The notes under the pieces are model-generated. The model did not search any database, was not told the origin of the DNA, and saw nothing but the letters and a program-made list of their open reading frames with translations. A stretch of DNA of 64,000 nt, taken from positions 66,115-130,114 of the forward strand of contig NZ_LMOI01000012.1 of NCBI RefSeq assembly GCF_001423525.1, in the 5' to 3' direction. The position numbers were made by a program, and so were the translations under genes. The number at the start of each line of letters is the position of its first letter. Within the stretch, counting starts at the first letter, position 1. This document shows, piece after piece, positions 53,504-62,727 of this stretch. Origin of the DNA: Arthrobacter sp. Leaf137 (lineage in GTDB: Bacteria; Actinomycetota; Actinomycetes; Actinomycetales; Micrococcaceae).

Positions 53504-54817
53504 GTGGACATCACCTTCATGGTGGCGCTGGTCATTGCACTGGCTCTATTTTTCGACTTCACGAACGGCTTCCACGACACCGCGAACGCCATGGCAACAC
53601 CCATCGCCACGGGTGCCATCAAGCCGAAGACCGCGGTGACGCTGGCCGCCCTCCTCAACCTGGTGGGTGCGTTCCTGTCCACTGAGGTGGCGAAGACAGT
53701 TTCCGGCGGCATCATCCGCGAAGGCACCGACGGCGTGCAGATCACCCCGGAGATCATTTTCGCGGGTTTGATGGGTGCCATCCTATGGAACATGATCACG
53801 TGGCTCAAGGGACTGCCGTCCAGCTCCTCGCACGCCCTGTTCGGCGGCCTGATCGGCGCAGCTATCGCGGGCATCGGCTTCGGCTCCGTCAACCTCGAAA
53901 CGCTCCTGCAGAAGGTCATCCTTCCTGCCATCTTCGCCCCCCTTATCGCCGGGCTGGTGGCCTATGTGTGCACCCGCCTCGCCTATGCCCTGACCTCCCG
54001 GCACGACCCCGAGACCGGCAGCAAGCTGACGCAAAAGCGTGGCGGCTTCCGCACGGGCCAGATCTTCACCTCCAGCCTCGTGGCGCTGGCGCACGGCACC
54101 AACGATGCCCAGAAGACCATGGGCATCATCACCCTGGTCCTGATCGCCGCCGGCACCCAGGCACCGGGCACCGGTCCCCAGTTCTGGGTTATCGCTGCCT
54201 GTGCACTGGCCATCGCCATCGGCACCTACTCCGGCGGCTGGCGCATCATCCGCACCATGGGATCCGGCCTCACCGAGGTCAAGCCGGCCCAGGGCTTCGC
54301 CGCCGAGACCAGCACAGCATCAGCCATCCTGGCTTCCTCCCACCTGGGCTTCGCACTGTCCACCACGCAGGTGGCCTCCGGCTCCGTCATCGGTTCCGGA
54401 ATGGGCCGCAAAGGCACTACCGTCCGCTGGAACATGGTGGGAAAGATTGCCATCGGCTGGCTGTTCACCCTTCCGGCCGCCGGCATTGTCGGCGCGTTGA
54501 CTGCGCTGCTCGTCAACACCGGCGTGGTGGGAGTCCTCATCGCAGCGATCGCCGGTACAGGCGCCGTGCTGTTCATGTTCTTCTACTCACGCAAATCTGC
54601 CGTGGGCCACCACAATGCCGTGGAGGTCGAGGAAGCCGGGCAGGCCGTCCGCTTCGCCAAGAAGAAGGCGATGGCCCGGGCACGCGCCAAAGCCAAGGCC
54701 AAAGCGAAAGCCGAAGCCAGCACCAAGGCAAACGCCACGCCGCAGGCGGAACCGGAGTCGCAGACACAGGCGCCGGCCGACGCCGACGCAACCAACTCGA
54801 AGGAAACGCAGCGATGA
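53504..54817 (+). CDS. PiT-family inorganic phosphate transporter
   Basis: 437 residues from a GTG. Two copies of the PiT signature are present: 'FFDFTNGFHDTANAMATPIATGAI' near the start and 'ALAHGTNDAQKTMGIITLVL' at about 195-214. About ten membrane helices span residues 5-365. The C-terminal 70 residues are cytoplasmic and low-complexity, with alternating Ala-Lys/Ala-Arg followed by Thr/Gln/Pro/Asp; this tail is not part of the transporter core. PiT proteins carry metal-phosphate with protons. Coupled to the next small gene by an ATGA overlap. Confidence 0.94.
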   Translation: MDITFMVALVIALALFFDFTNGFHDTANAMATPIATGAIKPKTAVTLAALLNLVGAFLSTEVAKTVSGGIIREGTDGVQITPEIIFAGLMGAILWNMITWLKGLPSSSSHALFGGLIGAAIAGIGFGSVNLETLLQKVILPAIFAPLIAGLVAYVCTRLAYALTSRHDPETGSKLTQKRGGFRTGQIFTSSLVALAHGTNDAQKTMGIITLVLIAAGTQAPGTGPQFWVIAACALAIAIGTYSGGWRIIRTMGSGLTEVKPAQGFAAETSTASAILASSHLGFALSTTQVASGSVIGSGMGRKGTTVRWNMVGKIAIGWLFTLPAAGIVGALTALLVNTGVVGVLIAAIAGTGAVLFMFFYSRKSAVGHHNAVEVEEAGQAVRFAKKKAMARARAKAKAKAKAEASTKANATPQAEPESQTQAPADADATNSKETQR

Positions 54818-55035
54818 AGTGGTTGGAACTCCTGACAGTTGCCGGCGCCACACTCATTGCCGCTTCCACGGTGGTGACGCTGTACGCGCTGGGTGTCCGG
54901 CTGACGGCAATTGCTGCCGATGCCCAGCAGCCCTCTCCCGGGCTGAAGCGGTCGCTGGCATACCTCTGCTTTGGACTCTGTGGCGCGGCGGTCCTCTTCG
55001 GGCTCTACCTGATCATTCCGTACTTCTCCAAGTAG
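54814..55035 (+). CDS. Small two-helix membrane protein coupled to PiT
   Basis: 73 residues; its ATG overlaps the PiT stop codon. Two membrane helices (about 6-30 and 48-70) flank a short charged loop with Pro-Ser-Pro-Gly. Tight coupling to the phosphate transporter suggests an accessory subunit or regulator of it. Similar small genes follow pit genes in related actinobacteria as far as I recall; function unknown. Confidence 0.75.
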   Translation: MKWLELLTVAGATLIAASTVVTLYALGVRLTAIAADAQQPSPGLKRSLAYLCFGLCGAAVLFGLYLIIPYFSK

Positions 55036-55129
55036 CCACTGCCCTCCAGGCAGCCATCGCGGTCGGCCCGGCACAAGGGCCCGGGCAGGCGTACTGTGCA
55101 GGCCCTGCGCCGTTGGCTAGGCTTGGCCC

Positions 55130-55681
55130 ATGCCACGCATCCAGTATTTCGTCGCTGCCTCCCTGGATGGCTTCATCGCCACCTCCGGGGACGATCTCGG
55201 CTGGCTCCTGCAATTCGACGGTTTCGAAGGCGGCAGCGAAAGCTACGAATCGTTCATGGCAGATGTGGGCTGCATCGTCATGGGCGGGGAAACCTACGCC
55301 TGGCTCATGGAACACGAACCGGGTAAATGGCCGTACCCGTCCACCCCCTGCTACGTCTTTACCCACCACGAACACGCGGCCCCGCCTGGCTCGGACATCA
55401 CGTTCGTCCGGGGCAGCGTCACGGAGTTCGCCGATGACTTCCGCGCGGACGCTGCGGGCCGGAACATCTGGGTGGTAGGTGGCGGCAACCTCGCCGCCCA
55501 GTTCGCCGCTGCGGGTCTCCTGGACGAGATCATCCTGTCCGTCATCCCGGTCATCCTCGGCGATGGCAAGCGCCTGCTGCCCATTCAGGGCCCGACGCCG
55601 CCGCTTGAGCTGACTGCCTCGCGAACCCTTGGAAGGGGCATCGTCGAGTCCCGGTACCTGCTCAGCGGCGGAACCTCCTAG
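55130..55681 (+). CDS. Dihydrofolate-reductase-family protein (RibD C-terminal type)
   Basis: 183 residues: 'YFVAASLDGFIATSGDDLGWL' start, 'GCIVMGGETYAWL' NADPH-contact segment, 'IWVVGGGNLAAQFAAAGLLDEIILSVIPVILGDGKRL' near 115-155. This is the yyaP/yqjY-like reductase group, clearer and shorter than the family member at 24347. Substrate unknown. It is convergent with the thioesterase gene, 17 bases apart. Confidence 0.92.
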   Translation: MPRIQYFVAASLDGFIATSGDDLGWLLQFDGFEGGSESYESFMADVGCIVMGGETYAWLMEHEPGKWPYPSTPCYVFTHHEHAAPPGSDITFVRGSVTEFADDFRADAAGRNIWVVGGGNLAAQFAAAGLLDEIILSVIPVILGDGKRLLPIQGPTPPLELTASRTLGRGIVESRYLLSGGTS

Positions 55682-55698
55682 AGTTTCCGCCAGTTGCC

Positions 55699-56166
55699 CT
55701 ACGCCCGGTCGTTGTCGCGGAGCATGTTGGTGATCCGGGCGGTGGAGAGCCTGCGGCCCTGTTCGTCGGTCATGACGATTTCGTGGGTGGTCAGTGTGCC
55801 GCCCAGGTGAATGGCGGTGCAGGTGCCTGTCACCAGGCCTTTCGCGATGGACCGGTGGTGGGTGGCGTTCACTTCGATTCCCACGGCATGCCGGTGAGGA
55901 CCGGCGTGCATCGCGGCCGAGAACGAGCCGAGGGTTTCGGCGAGGACCACGTGCGCGCCGCCGTGCAGAATCCCCGCCACCTGGGTATTCCCTTCCACGG
56001 GCATGGTGGCCACGGTCCGTTCCGGGCTCATTTCGAGGAACCGGATGCCCATTTTCACCACCAGCTCGCCGATGCCGAACTGTCCCAGCCAGCCGTGCAG
56101 GTGCTCCGGGACGCCGGCCCCGGTCAGCTCGGCCGCAAAGGGGCCGGGCGTGAAATTGTCCATCAT
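55699..56166 (-). CDS. Hotdog-fold thioesterase (PaaI type)
   Basis: 155 residues (ATG at 56166; a second ATG follows directly). The hotdog motif 'QVAGILHGGAHVVLAETLGSFSA' contains the catalytic-type 'HGG' and acidic Glu; 'GIEVNATHHRSIAKG' and 'STARITNML' follow the family. It would hydrolyse an acyl-CoA, such as a phenylacetyl- or benzoyl-type CoA. It is divergent from polA with 19 bases between starts. Longer frames upstream are antisense to polA. Confidence 0.9.
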   Translation of the reverse strand: MMDNFTPGPFAAELTGAGVPEHLHGWLGQFGIGELVVKMGIRFLEMSPERTVATMPVEGNTQVAGILHGGAHVVLAETLGSFSAAMHAGPHRHAVGIEVNATHHRSIAKGLVTGTCTAIHLGGTLTTHEIVMTDEQGRRLSTARITNMLRDNDRA

Positions 56167-56185
56167 GCCAACTAGGCTGGCACCT

Positions 56186-58993
56186 GTGAGTGAAACAACC
56201 AAACCGGCCCCTCTTCCATCCCCAGTACTTCCGCAGGGCGCCACCGCCCAGGATGCGGCACCCTCAGCCGGTGAGTCGGTTTCAGCCACTGCCGCCCCCG
56301 TCGTACCGATGACCGGCCAGCCCCGGCTCCTGGTCCTCGACGGCCATTCCATGGCGTTCCGGGCGTTCTTTGCCCTGCCTGCCGACAAGTTCTCCACGTC
56401 CAACGGGCAGCACACCAACGCCATCCACGGCTTCACATCAATGCTGATCAACCTCATCAAGGAACAGCAGCCCACCCACATTGCCGTGGCCTTCGACGTC
56501 TCCGACGAATCGACCCACCGCAAGGCCGAGTACAGCGACTACAAGGGCGGCAGGAACGAAACGCCGCGGGAGATGAGCGGCCAGATCGACCTCATCGGCC
56601 AGGTGATGGAAGCCTGGGGGATCAAGACCATCAAGATGCCCGGCTACGAGGCCGATGACATCCTGGCCACCCTCGCGGCGATGGGCGAGAAGGCCGGCCA
56701 TGAGGTGCTCCTGGTGTCCGGTGACCGCGATGCGTTCCAGCTCATCACCGACAACGTCTTTGTCCTGTACCCGAAGAAGGGCGTCAGCGACATCCCGCGG
56801 ATGGACGCCGCGGCCATCGAAGCGAAGTACTTCGTCCCGCCGTCCCGCTATTCGGACCTCGCCGCACTGGTGGGCGAGACCGCGGACAACCTCCCTGGCG
56901 TGCCCGGCGTCGGCCCCAAGACGGCTGCCAAATGGATCAACCTCTACGGCGGGCTCGAAGGCGTCCTGGAGCACCTCGACTCCATCGGCGGGAAGGTGGG
57001 GGACGCCCTCCGCGAAAACGTGGACAACGTCAAGCGGAACCGGCGGCTCAACCAGCTGCACACGGACCTGGAACTGCCGGTCACCCTGGATGACCTGTAC
57101 GAGCCCCGCCCTGACCAGGCGGCCCTGGAAGACCTCTTCGATGAGCTCGAATTCAAGACCATCCGCACCCGGCTCTTCGCGCTCTACGGCAACGATGACT
57201 CCCCCGCCGCCGAGCGCGAAAGCATCGAAGCTCCCGCCTACTCCGTCCCGGCCACCGCCGACGAACTGGCCTCGTTCCTGGCCGGAGGAGCCGGGCAGCG
57301 TTCAGCCCTCGCCGTCGATCTCGTCCCGGGACGCATTGGCGAAGACGCCGCCGGCCTGGCCATCGTCCGAGCCGGCGCTGCCGTCTACCTGGACCTCACC
57401 GCCCTGGACGCGGACACTGAGAATGAGCTGGCGGCCTGGCTCCGCGACCCCGAGTCGCCCAAGGTCCTGCACGGGTTCAAGGCCGCGCTGAAGGCTCTCA
57501 CCGCCCGCGGGCTGGAGCTCGAAGGAGTGGTGGACGATACATCCATCTCGGGCTACCTCATCCAGCCGGACCGGCGCACCTACGAGCTCGCCGAGCTGGC
57601 CCAGCACCACCTCAACGTCGGGATGCCGGCCGCCACCGCCAAGGCAGGCCAGCTGGAGCTGTCCTTCGACGGCAACGATGCCGCCGCGGCCGAGGCACTC
57701 GTCCAGGCTGCCGCCGTTGTCTCCGCCCTGAGCCGGTTCTTCGAAACCGAGCTGAAGGAACGCCGGGCCGAAGAGCTCCTGTCCACGCTGGAACTGCCGG
57801 TCAGCCGCGTCCTCGCGGACATGGAACTGGCCGGCATCGGCATCGACCTGGACCGTATGGACGAACAGCTCGCCGACCTCGCCAGGGTGATCGACCAGGC
57901 TCAGGAGCAGGCGTTCGCGGCGATCGGCCACGAGGTCAACCTTGGCTCGCCAAAGCAGCTGCAGACCGTACTGTTCGAGGAACTGCAGCTGCCCAAGACC
58001 AAGAAGATCAAATCCGGCTACACCACCGATGCGGCATCGCTGAAGAACCTCCTGGAAAAAACCGGCCACGAGTTCCTGGTCCAGCTCATGGCCCACCGCG
58101 AAGCCGCCAAGCTGCGCCAGATGATCGAGTCCCTGAAGAAGTCGGTAGCCGAAGACGGCCGGATCCACACCACTTATGCCCAGAACGTGGCAGCCACCGG
58201 CCGGATCTCGTCCAACAACCCCAACCTGCAGAACATCCCCATCCGAAGCGAGGAAGGCCGGCGCGTCCGCGGCATCTTCGTGGTGAGCGAAGGGTACGAG
58301 TGCCTGCTGTCCGCGGACTACTCCCAGATTGAAATGCGGATCATGGCGCACCTCTCCGGCGACGCGGGGCTGATCCAGGCGTACAAGGACGGCGAAGACC
58401 TGCACCGGTTCGTGGGATCGAACATCTTCCACGTGCCGACGGACCAGGTCACCAGCGCCATGCGCTCCAAGGTCAAGGCCATGTCCTATGGCCTGGCGTA
58501 CGGCCTGACATCCTTCGGGCTGTCCAAGCAGCTTGAGATTTCCGTGGACGAGGCCCGCACCCTCATGAAGGACTACTTCGACCGGTTCGGTGCCGTCCGT
58601 GACTACCTGCGGGGAGTGGTGGACCAAGCCAGGGTGGACGGTTATACCTCCACCATCGAAGGCCGCCGCCGCTACCTGCCGGACCTTACCAGCACGGACC
58701 GCCAGCTCCGCGAGAACGCCGAACGCATTGCACTCAACAGCCCCATCCAGGGCTCTGCAGCGGACATCATCAAGCGGGCCATGCTCGGTGTGCACGCGGA
58801 ACTGCAGGCCCAGGGGCTCAAGTCGCGGATGCTGCTGCAGGTCCACGACGAACTCGTCCTCGAGGTGGCGCCCGGAGAACGTGCGGCGGTGGAGGCGCTG
58901 GTCACCGAGCAGATGGCGGCCGCCGCTGACCTCACCGTGCCGCTGGAAGTCCAGATCGGCGTCGGGCCCTCCTGGTACGACGCCGGCCACTAG
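56186..58993 (+). CDS. polA: DNA polymerase I
   Basis: 935 residues from a GTG (an ATG at 56165 would overlap the divergent gene). After a 40-residue low-complexity head come the 5' nuclease domain ('LLVLDGHSMAFRAFFAL', 'YEADDILATLA', 'GETADNLPGVPGVGPKTA'), a 3'-5' exonuclease fold, and the family A polymerase ('ADYSQIEMRIMAHLSGD', 'RSKVKAMSYGLAYGL', 'VHDELVLEV'). The exonuclease metal ligands are not conserved: the usual Asp-x-Glu is 'AVDLVPG', so proofreading is probably absent, as in other actinobacterial PolA. It works in repair and Okazaki fragment processing. Confidence 0.95.
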   Translation: MSETTKPAPLPSPVLPQGATAQDAAPSAGESVSATAAPVVPMTGQPRLLVLDGHSMAFRAFFALPADKFSTSNGQHTNAIHGFTSMLINLIKEQQPTHIAVAFDVSDESTHRKAEYSDYKGGRNETPREMSGQIDLIGQVMEAWGIKTIKMPGYEADDILATLAAMGEKAGHEVLLVSGDRDAFQLITDNVFVLYPKKGVSDIPRMDAAAIEAKYFVPPSRYSDLAALVGETADNLPGVPGVGPKTAAKWINLYGGLEGVLEHLDSIGGKVGDALRENVDNVKRNRRLNQLHTDLELPVTLDDLYEPRPDQAALEDLFDELEFKTIRTRLFALYGNDDSPAAERESIEAPAYSVPATADELASFLAGGAGQRSALAVDLVPGRIGEDAAGLAIVRAGAAVYLDLTALDADTENELAAWLRDPESPKVLHGFKAALKALTARGLELEGVVDDTSISGYLIQPDRRTYELAELAQHHLNVGMPAATAKAGQLELSFDGNDAAAAEALVQAAAVVSALSRFFETELKERRAEELLSTLELPVSRVLADMELAGIGIDLDRMDEQLADLARVIDQAQEQAFAAIGHEVNLGSPKQLQTVLFEELQLPKTKKIKSGYTTDAASLKNLLEKTGHEFLVQLMAHREAAKLRQMIESLKKSVAEDGRIHTTYAQNVAATGRISSNNPNLQNIPIRSEEGRRVRGIFVVSEGYECLLSADYSQIEMRIMAHLSGDAGLIQAYKDGEDLHRFVGSNIFHVPTDQVTSAMRSKVKAMSYGLAYGLTSFGLSKQLEISVDEARTLMKDYFDRFGAVRDYLRGVVDQARVDGYTSTIEGRRRYLPDLTSTDRQLRENAERIALNSPIQGSAADIIKRAMLGVHAELQAQGLKSRMLLQVHDELVLEVAPGERAAVEALVTEQMAAAADLTVPLEVQIGVGPSWYDAGH

Positions 58994-59000
58994 GCTGCGT

Positions 59001-59034
59001 GCGCAGACCCGCCCAGGCCCGGGCGTGTCTGCGC
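59001..59034 (+). terminator. Hairpin after polA
   Basis: GCGCAGAC-c-CGCCC pairs with GGGCG-t-GTCTGCGC: 13 paired bases, one C/T mismatch, six-base loop, starting eight bases after the polA stop. No T-run. Confidence 0.6.
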
Positions 59035-59071
59035 TGGTCAGGCGCCGGATGCATTGGGCACGCTCTCCCTT

Positions 59072-60370
59072 GTGGCTGAATTGAGCGGAAACTATGACAT
59101 CCGGCGCTTTCCGGCGGTATCCAAGGGGAAGGACGGGTATGCCGAAGCCGAAACCTGGGCGCAGGCCGTAGGGTTCGGATTCCATGAGTCCACCCGGACC
59201 CCTGAGCACCGCGAACGTTCGCTCGCCACCTACGAAGTGGACGGCCGTATCTTCACCGGCGCCTACCAGGCCGGTCCGGTGGCACTGTCGTCGCTGCCGG
59301 CAGACGTCCCGGTGGCCACGTTCGGAACGTTCCGGAAGACGCTGAACATCGGCTTCGGCCGCATGCTCGAAGCCCAGCTGGTAACGGCCGTAACCGTCCG
59401 CACGTCGCACCGCAGGCGCGGGCTGCTGCGCCGCATGATGACCGAAGACCTGCAGGGTGCCAAGGACGACGGCATCGCCGTCGCCGCACTGACCGCCTCC
59501 GAAGGATCCATCTACGGGCGCTTCGGCTACGGCGTGGCAAGCCTCGAGCGCTCCGTCAAGGTGGACACCACTGCGCGCTTCAAGCTGGCACACCAGGCCA
59601 CCGGAACCATCGACGTCGCCGACCCCAAAGTGCTGCTGGACGTGGCGCCGGCCGTCTTCAGCCGCGTCCACCGCAACACCCCGGGGTCCATCGGCCGGCA
59701 GGACTGGTACCGGCAGCTGGCCTCCGGCTCCCTGGGACGCGACGGCAAGGAGGACCCGGCCATCAAGGTGGCGCTCCACTATGCTGCCGACGGCGGCGTG
59801 GACGGCTACGTGTCCTACAAGTTCCTCGGCTGGGATACCGAGCCGTACACAGTGGAGGTGGTGGACCTGGTGGCCGCCACGGACCACGCCTACCTTGAGC
59901 TGTGGGAGTACCTTGCGGCCATCGACCTCGTGGAGCGCGTCTCCTGGAACGAGGCGCCGGTGGATGATCCGCTGGCCTGGGCGCTGGCGGACCCGCGCTG
60001 CATCGACGCCTCGGACAGCCGCGACATGCTGTGGCTGCGGCTCCTTGACGTTCCCGCTGCGCTGGCCGCCAGGCACTACCCGGCAGACGGCCGGCTGGTG
60101 CTCGCCGTCGGGGACAACCTCGGCCTCACCGGCGGAACCTTCGCCCTGGATGTCGACGGCGGCCAGGCCGCCGTCGAACGCGTGCCCGACGGAACGTCCG
60201 CTGACCTCGAACTGGACGTCTCCGCGTTGTCGTCGATCTATCTGGGCGGCGTGTGCCCGGTGACGCTGAAGGCGGCCGGGAAAATCCGGGAGGCGACACA
60301 GGGGTCCGCACTCAAGGCCAAGCAGATGTTCGCCGTTGAGCGGGCAACACACTGCCTCACCCACTTCTGA
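59072..60370 (+). CDS. Eis-like GNAT N-acetyltransferase
   Basis: 432 residues from a GTG (a TTG at 59054 is possible). The first GNAT domain has the acetyl-CoA loop 'VTVRTSHRRRGLLRRMM' and 'LTASEGSIYGRFGYGVAS'; a second GNAT-like part and a sterol-carrier-like C-terminal domain follow, ending with a terminal Phe ('CLTHF') as in Mycobacterium Eis. Eis acetylates amines at several positions; in pathogens this includes aminoglycosides. The natural substrate in this organism is unknown. Confidence 0.9.
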   Translation: MAELSGNYDIRRFPAVSKGKDGYAEAETWAQAVGFGFHESTRTPEHRERSLATYEVDGRIFTGAYQAGPVALSSLPADVPVATFGTFRKTLNIGFGRMLEAQLVTAVTVRTSHRRRGLLRRMMTEDLQGAKDDGIAVAALTASEGSIYGRFGYGVASLERSVKVDTTARFKLAHQATGTIDVADPKVLLDVAPAVFSRVHRNTPGSIGRQDWYRQLASGSLGRDGKEDPAIKVALHYAADGGVDGYVSYKFLGWDTEPYTVEVVDLVAATDHAYLELWEYLAAIDLVERVSWNEAPVDDPLAWALADPRCIDASDSRDMLWLRLLDVPAALAARHYPADGRLVLAVGDNLGLTGGTFALDVDGGQAAVERVPDGTSADLELDVSALSSIYLGGVCPVTLKAAGKIREATQGSALKAKQMFAVERATHCLTHF

Positions 60371-60640
60371 CCGCCACGGCTGCCGGCCCTCCGGCGAGGG
60401 GACCGCCAGGGGCGGACGGCGGGCTGCTGCTTTTGACCCTTGTTGTGCGCTGCGACTAGAATAAACGGGCGTGTACCACGTGCACGCTTCTGCGGTCATA
60501 AAACACCTCAGTACACCAATCCATAAATCAGGATGACCCGGGGAATCCATCGGATTTCCCGAGAATCGCGGCTGCGTTCCATGACGCGGGCGCGCCGGTT
60601 GGCCTGACCGACTAACTATCCACAACGGAGCCCCTACTAC
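60371..60640 (+). promoter_or_regulatory. rpsA promoter and leader
   Basis: A sigma-70-type promoter: TTGACC (60433-60438), 18-base spacer, TAGAAT (60457-60462). The transcript would have a leader of about 170 bases. It contains a 9-bp hairpin with a 3-base loop (GGGGAATCC 60540-60548 with GGATTTCCC 60552-60560, one G-U pair). Long leaders allow S1 to control its own translation in other bacteria; here that is inference. Confidence 0.75.
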
Positions 60641-62116
60641 ATGACCATCACCTCCACCGAGAAGCCCGGTACCCCCGTAGTCGCCATTAACGACATCGGT
60701 ACCGCTGAGGACTTCCTCGCAGCAGTCGACGCGACCATCAAGTACTTCAACGACGGAGACCTCGTCGAAGGTACCGTCGTCAAGGTCGACCGCGATGAAG
60801 TCCTGCTCGACATCGGTTACAAGACCGAAGGTGTCATCCCCTCCCGCGAGCTGTCCATCAAGCACGACGTTGATCCCGGAGACGTCGTCTCCGTTGGCGA
60901 TCAGGTCGAAGCCCTGGTGCTCACCAAGGAAGACAAAGAAGGCCGTCTGATCCTCTCCAAGAAGCGTGCTCAGTACGAGCGTGCCTGGGGCGACATCGAG
61001 AAGGTCAAGGAAGAAGACGGTGTCGTCACCGGTACCGTCATCGAGGTTGTCAAGGGTGGTCTTATCCTCGACATCGGCCTGCGCGGCTTCCTGCCCGCAT
61101 CCCTCGTCGAGATGCGCCGTGTGCGCGACCTTGCTCCGTACATCGGTCAGCAGATCGAAGCCAAGATCATCGAGCTGGACAAGAACCGCAACAACGTTGT
61201 GCTGTCCCGCCGTGCATGGCTCGAGCAGACCCAGTCCGAGGTCCGCTCCACGTTCCTCAACAAGCTGGAAAAGGGCCAGGTCCGTCCCGGCGTCGTTTCC
61301 TCCATCGTCAACTTCGGTGCATTCGTGGACCTGGGCGGCGTAGACGGCCTCGTTCACGTTTCCGAGCTGTCCTGGAAGCACATCGACCACCCGTCCGAGG
61401 TTGTCGAAGTTGGCCAGGAAGTCACCGTCGAGGTCCTCGAGGTCGACCTGGACCGCGAGCGCGTCTCCCTGTCGCTCAAGGCTACGCAGGAAGATCCGTG
61501 GCAGACCTTCGCCCGCACCCACGCCCTCGGCCAGGTTGTTCCGGGTAAGGTCACCAAGCTGGTTCCGTTCGGTGCGTTCGTCCGCGTCGAAGACGGCATC
61601 GAAGGCCTGGTCCACATCTCTGAGCTCGCCGTGCGCCACGTTGAGCTGGCCGAGCAGGTTGTCTCCGTTGGTGACGAGCTGTTCGTCAAGGTCATCGACA
61701 TCGACCTGGAACGCCGCCGCATCTCGCTGTCCCTCAAGCAGGCCAACGAGGGCGTCGACGCCGACAGCACCGAATTCGATCCCGCTCTGTACGGCATGGC
61801 CGCAGAGTACGACGAAGAGGGCAACTACAAGTACCCCGAGGGCTTCGATCCGGAGTCCAACGAGTGGCTTGAAGGCTACGAGAACCAGCGCGCAGCCTGG
61901 GAGCAGCAGTACGCTGACGCCCAGACCCGTTGGGAAGCCCACAAGAAGCAGGTTACCCAGCACGCCGCCGACGACGCTGCAGCAGCAACGTCCGGTGACA
62001 GCGATTCGGGTACCACCAGCTACTCCTCGGAGCCCGCTGCCACCGATTCCGGTGCCGGCACCCTGGCTTCGGACGAGGCACTTGCTGCCCTGCGTGAGAA
62101 GCTGACCGGCAACTAA
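60641..62116 (+). CDS. rpsA: 30S ribosomal protein S1
   Basis: 491 residues with four S1 RNA-binding domains (about 39-108, 124-191, 209-280 and 296-367), each with the 'VxGxVxxVxxxGAFVDLGxxxGLVHxSEL'-like pattern; the third and fourth are closest to consensus. The acidic, Gln/Ala/Ser-rich tail (about 370-491) is typical of actinobacterial S1. Codon choice is more biased than in neighbours, as expected for a highly expressed gene. It binds mRNA leaders at the ribosome. GGAG lies 12 bases before the ATG. Confidence 0.97.
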   Translation: MTITSTEKPGTPVVAINDIGTAEDFLAAVDATIKYFNDGDLVEGTVVKVDRDEVLLDIGYKTEGVIPSRELSIKHDVDPGDVVSVGDQVEALVLTKEDKEGRLILSKKRAQYERAWGDIEKVKEEDGVVTGTVIEVVKGGLILDIGLRGFLPASLVEMRRVRDLAPYIGQQIEAKIIELDKNRNNVVLSRRAWLEQTQSEVRSTFLNKLEKGQVRPGVVSSIVNFGAFVDLGGVDGLVHVSELSWKHIDHPSEVVEVGQEVTVEVLEVDLDRERVSLSLKATQEDPWQTFARTHALGQVVPGKVTKLVPFGAFVRVEDGIEGLVHISELAVRHVELAEQVVSVGDELFVKVIDIDLERRRISLSLKQANEGVDADSTEFDPALYGMAAEYDEEGNYKYPEGFDPESNEWLEGYENQRAAWEQQYADAQTRWEAHKKQVTQHAADDAAAATSGDSDSGTTSYSSEPAATDSGAGTLASDEALAALREKLTGN

Positions 62117-62142
62117 TTGCCACCGGCCCTTCGGGGCTGACA

Positions 62143-62183
62143 CAACAGGCCCCCTGCCCACACGGCAGGGGGCCTGTTGCTTT
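62143..62183 (+). terminator. Intrinsic terminator of rpsA
   Basis: A perfect 16-bp stem (62143-62158 with 62164-62179), CACAC loop, followed by CTTT. It lies 27 bases after the rpsA stop. The strongest terminator in the window. Confidence 0.9.
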
Positions 62184-62217
62184 AAGGCGGTCGAGGCTGG
62201 GCGGCGGCGTTGCTGGT

Positions 62218-62727
62218 CTAGAGGTCGACGACGGCGAGGACCGTTCCGTCGTCGCCGGGCGTGAGGCGGCAGCCGGCTGAGGCCAGCAGCTGCCGGGCGG
62301 CCAGGTTCCCGGCCAGCGTCCGGGCGGTGACCCGGGAGACCCCTGCCCTGCGGGCGTGTTCCAGGACCAGTTTCAGCGCCGCGCTGCCGATGCCCCGGGA
62401 CCGGTAGCTGCGTCCCAGCCAGATGCCGGTCTCTGCCGTGGGGACCTCTGCCGATGCAATCCGTTTCAGGCGCACTGACCCTGCGGCGCCGCCGGCGCTG
62501 AAGACCGCCCAGCTCTTTTCCCCGGCCTGGCCGTCCAGTCCGGCCGCGGCTTCGCGGTGGTAGTTGCGGAACCATGCCGTGCGTTCGGGGTTCCAGCCGG
62601 GCCCGCCCAGCGGGGGAGCCACCTCGTCCGGGGACGCATCCCGATGGGCAAGGGACAGCAGCTGTTCCAGCACTAGCTCATCGACGTCGACGAGCGTCAC
62701 GGCGGGGGAGTGCGGTGATTCAGGCAT
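62218..62727 (-). CDS. GNAT-family N-acetyltransferase
   Basis: 169 residues from the ATG at 62727, which overlaps the stop of the YigZ gene by eight bases. The acetyl-CoA loop is 'YRSRGIGSAALKLVLEHAR'; 'GIWLGRSYR' precedes it, and 'NLAARQLLASAGCRL' closes the fold, as in RimJ/RimL-type ribosomal or small-molecule acetyltransferases. Substrate unknown. Probably co-translated with YigZ. Confidence 0.9.
   Translation of the reverse strand: MPESPHSPAVTLVDVDELVLEQLLSLAHRDASPDEVAPPLGGPGWNPERTAWFRNYHREAAAGLDGQAGEKSWAVFSAGGAAGSVRLKRIASAEVPTAETGIWLGRSYRSRGIGSAALKLVLEHARRAGVSRVTARTLAGNLAARQLLASAGCRLTPGDDGTVLAVVDL

Noticed and set aside
57302..62575. A 1757-codon open frame on the minus strand, antisense to polA, the Eis-like gene and rpsA
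   Set aside because: It is the mirror of three well-supported genes; stop codons are rare in this frame because of GC-rich codons. No ribosome-binding site or recognisable domain.
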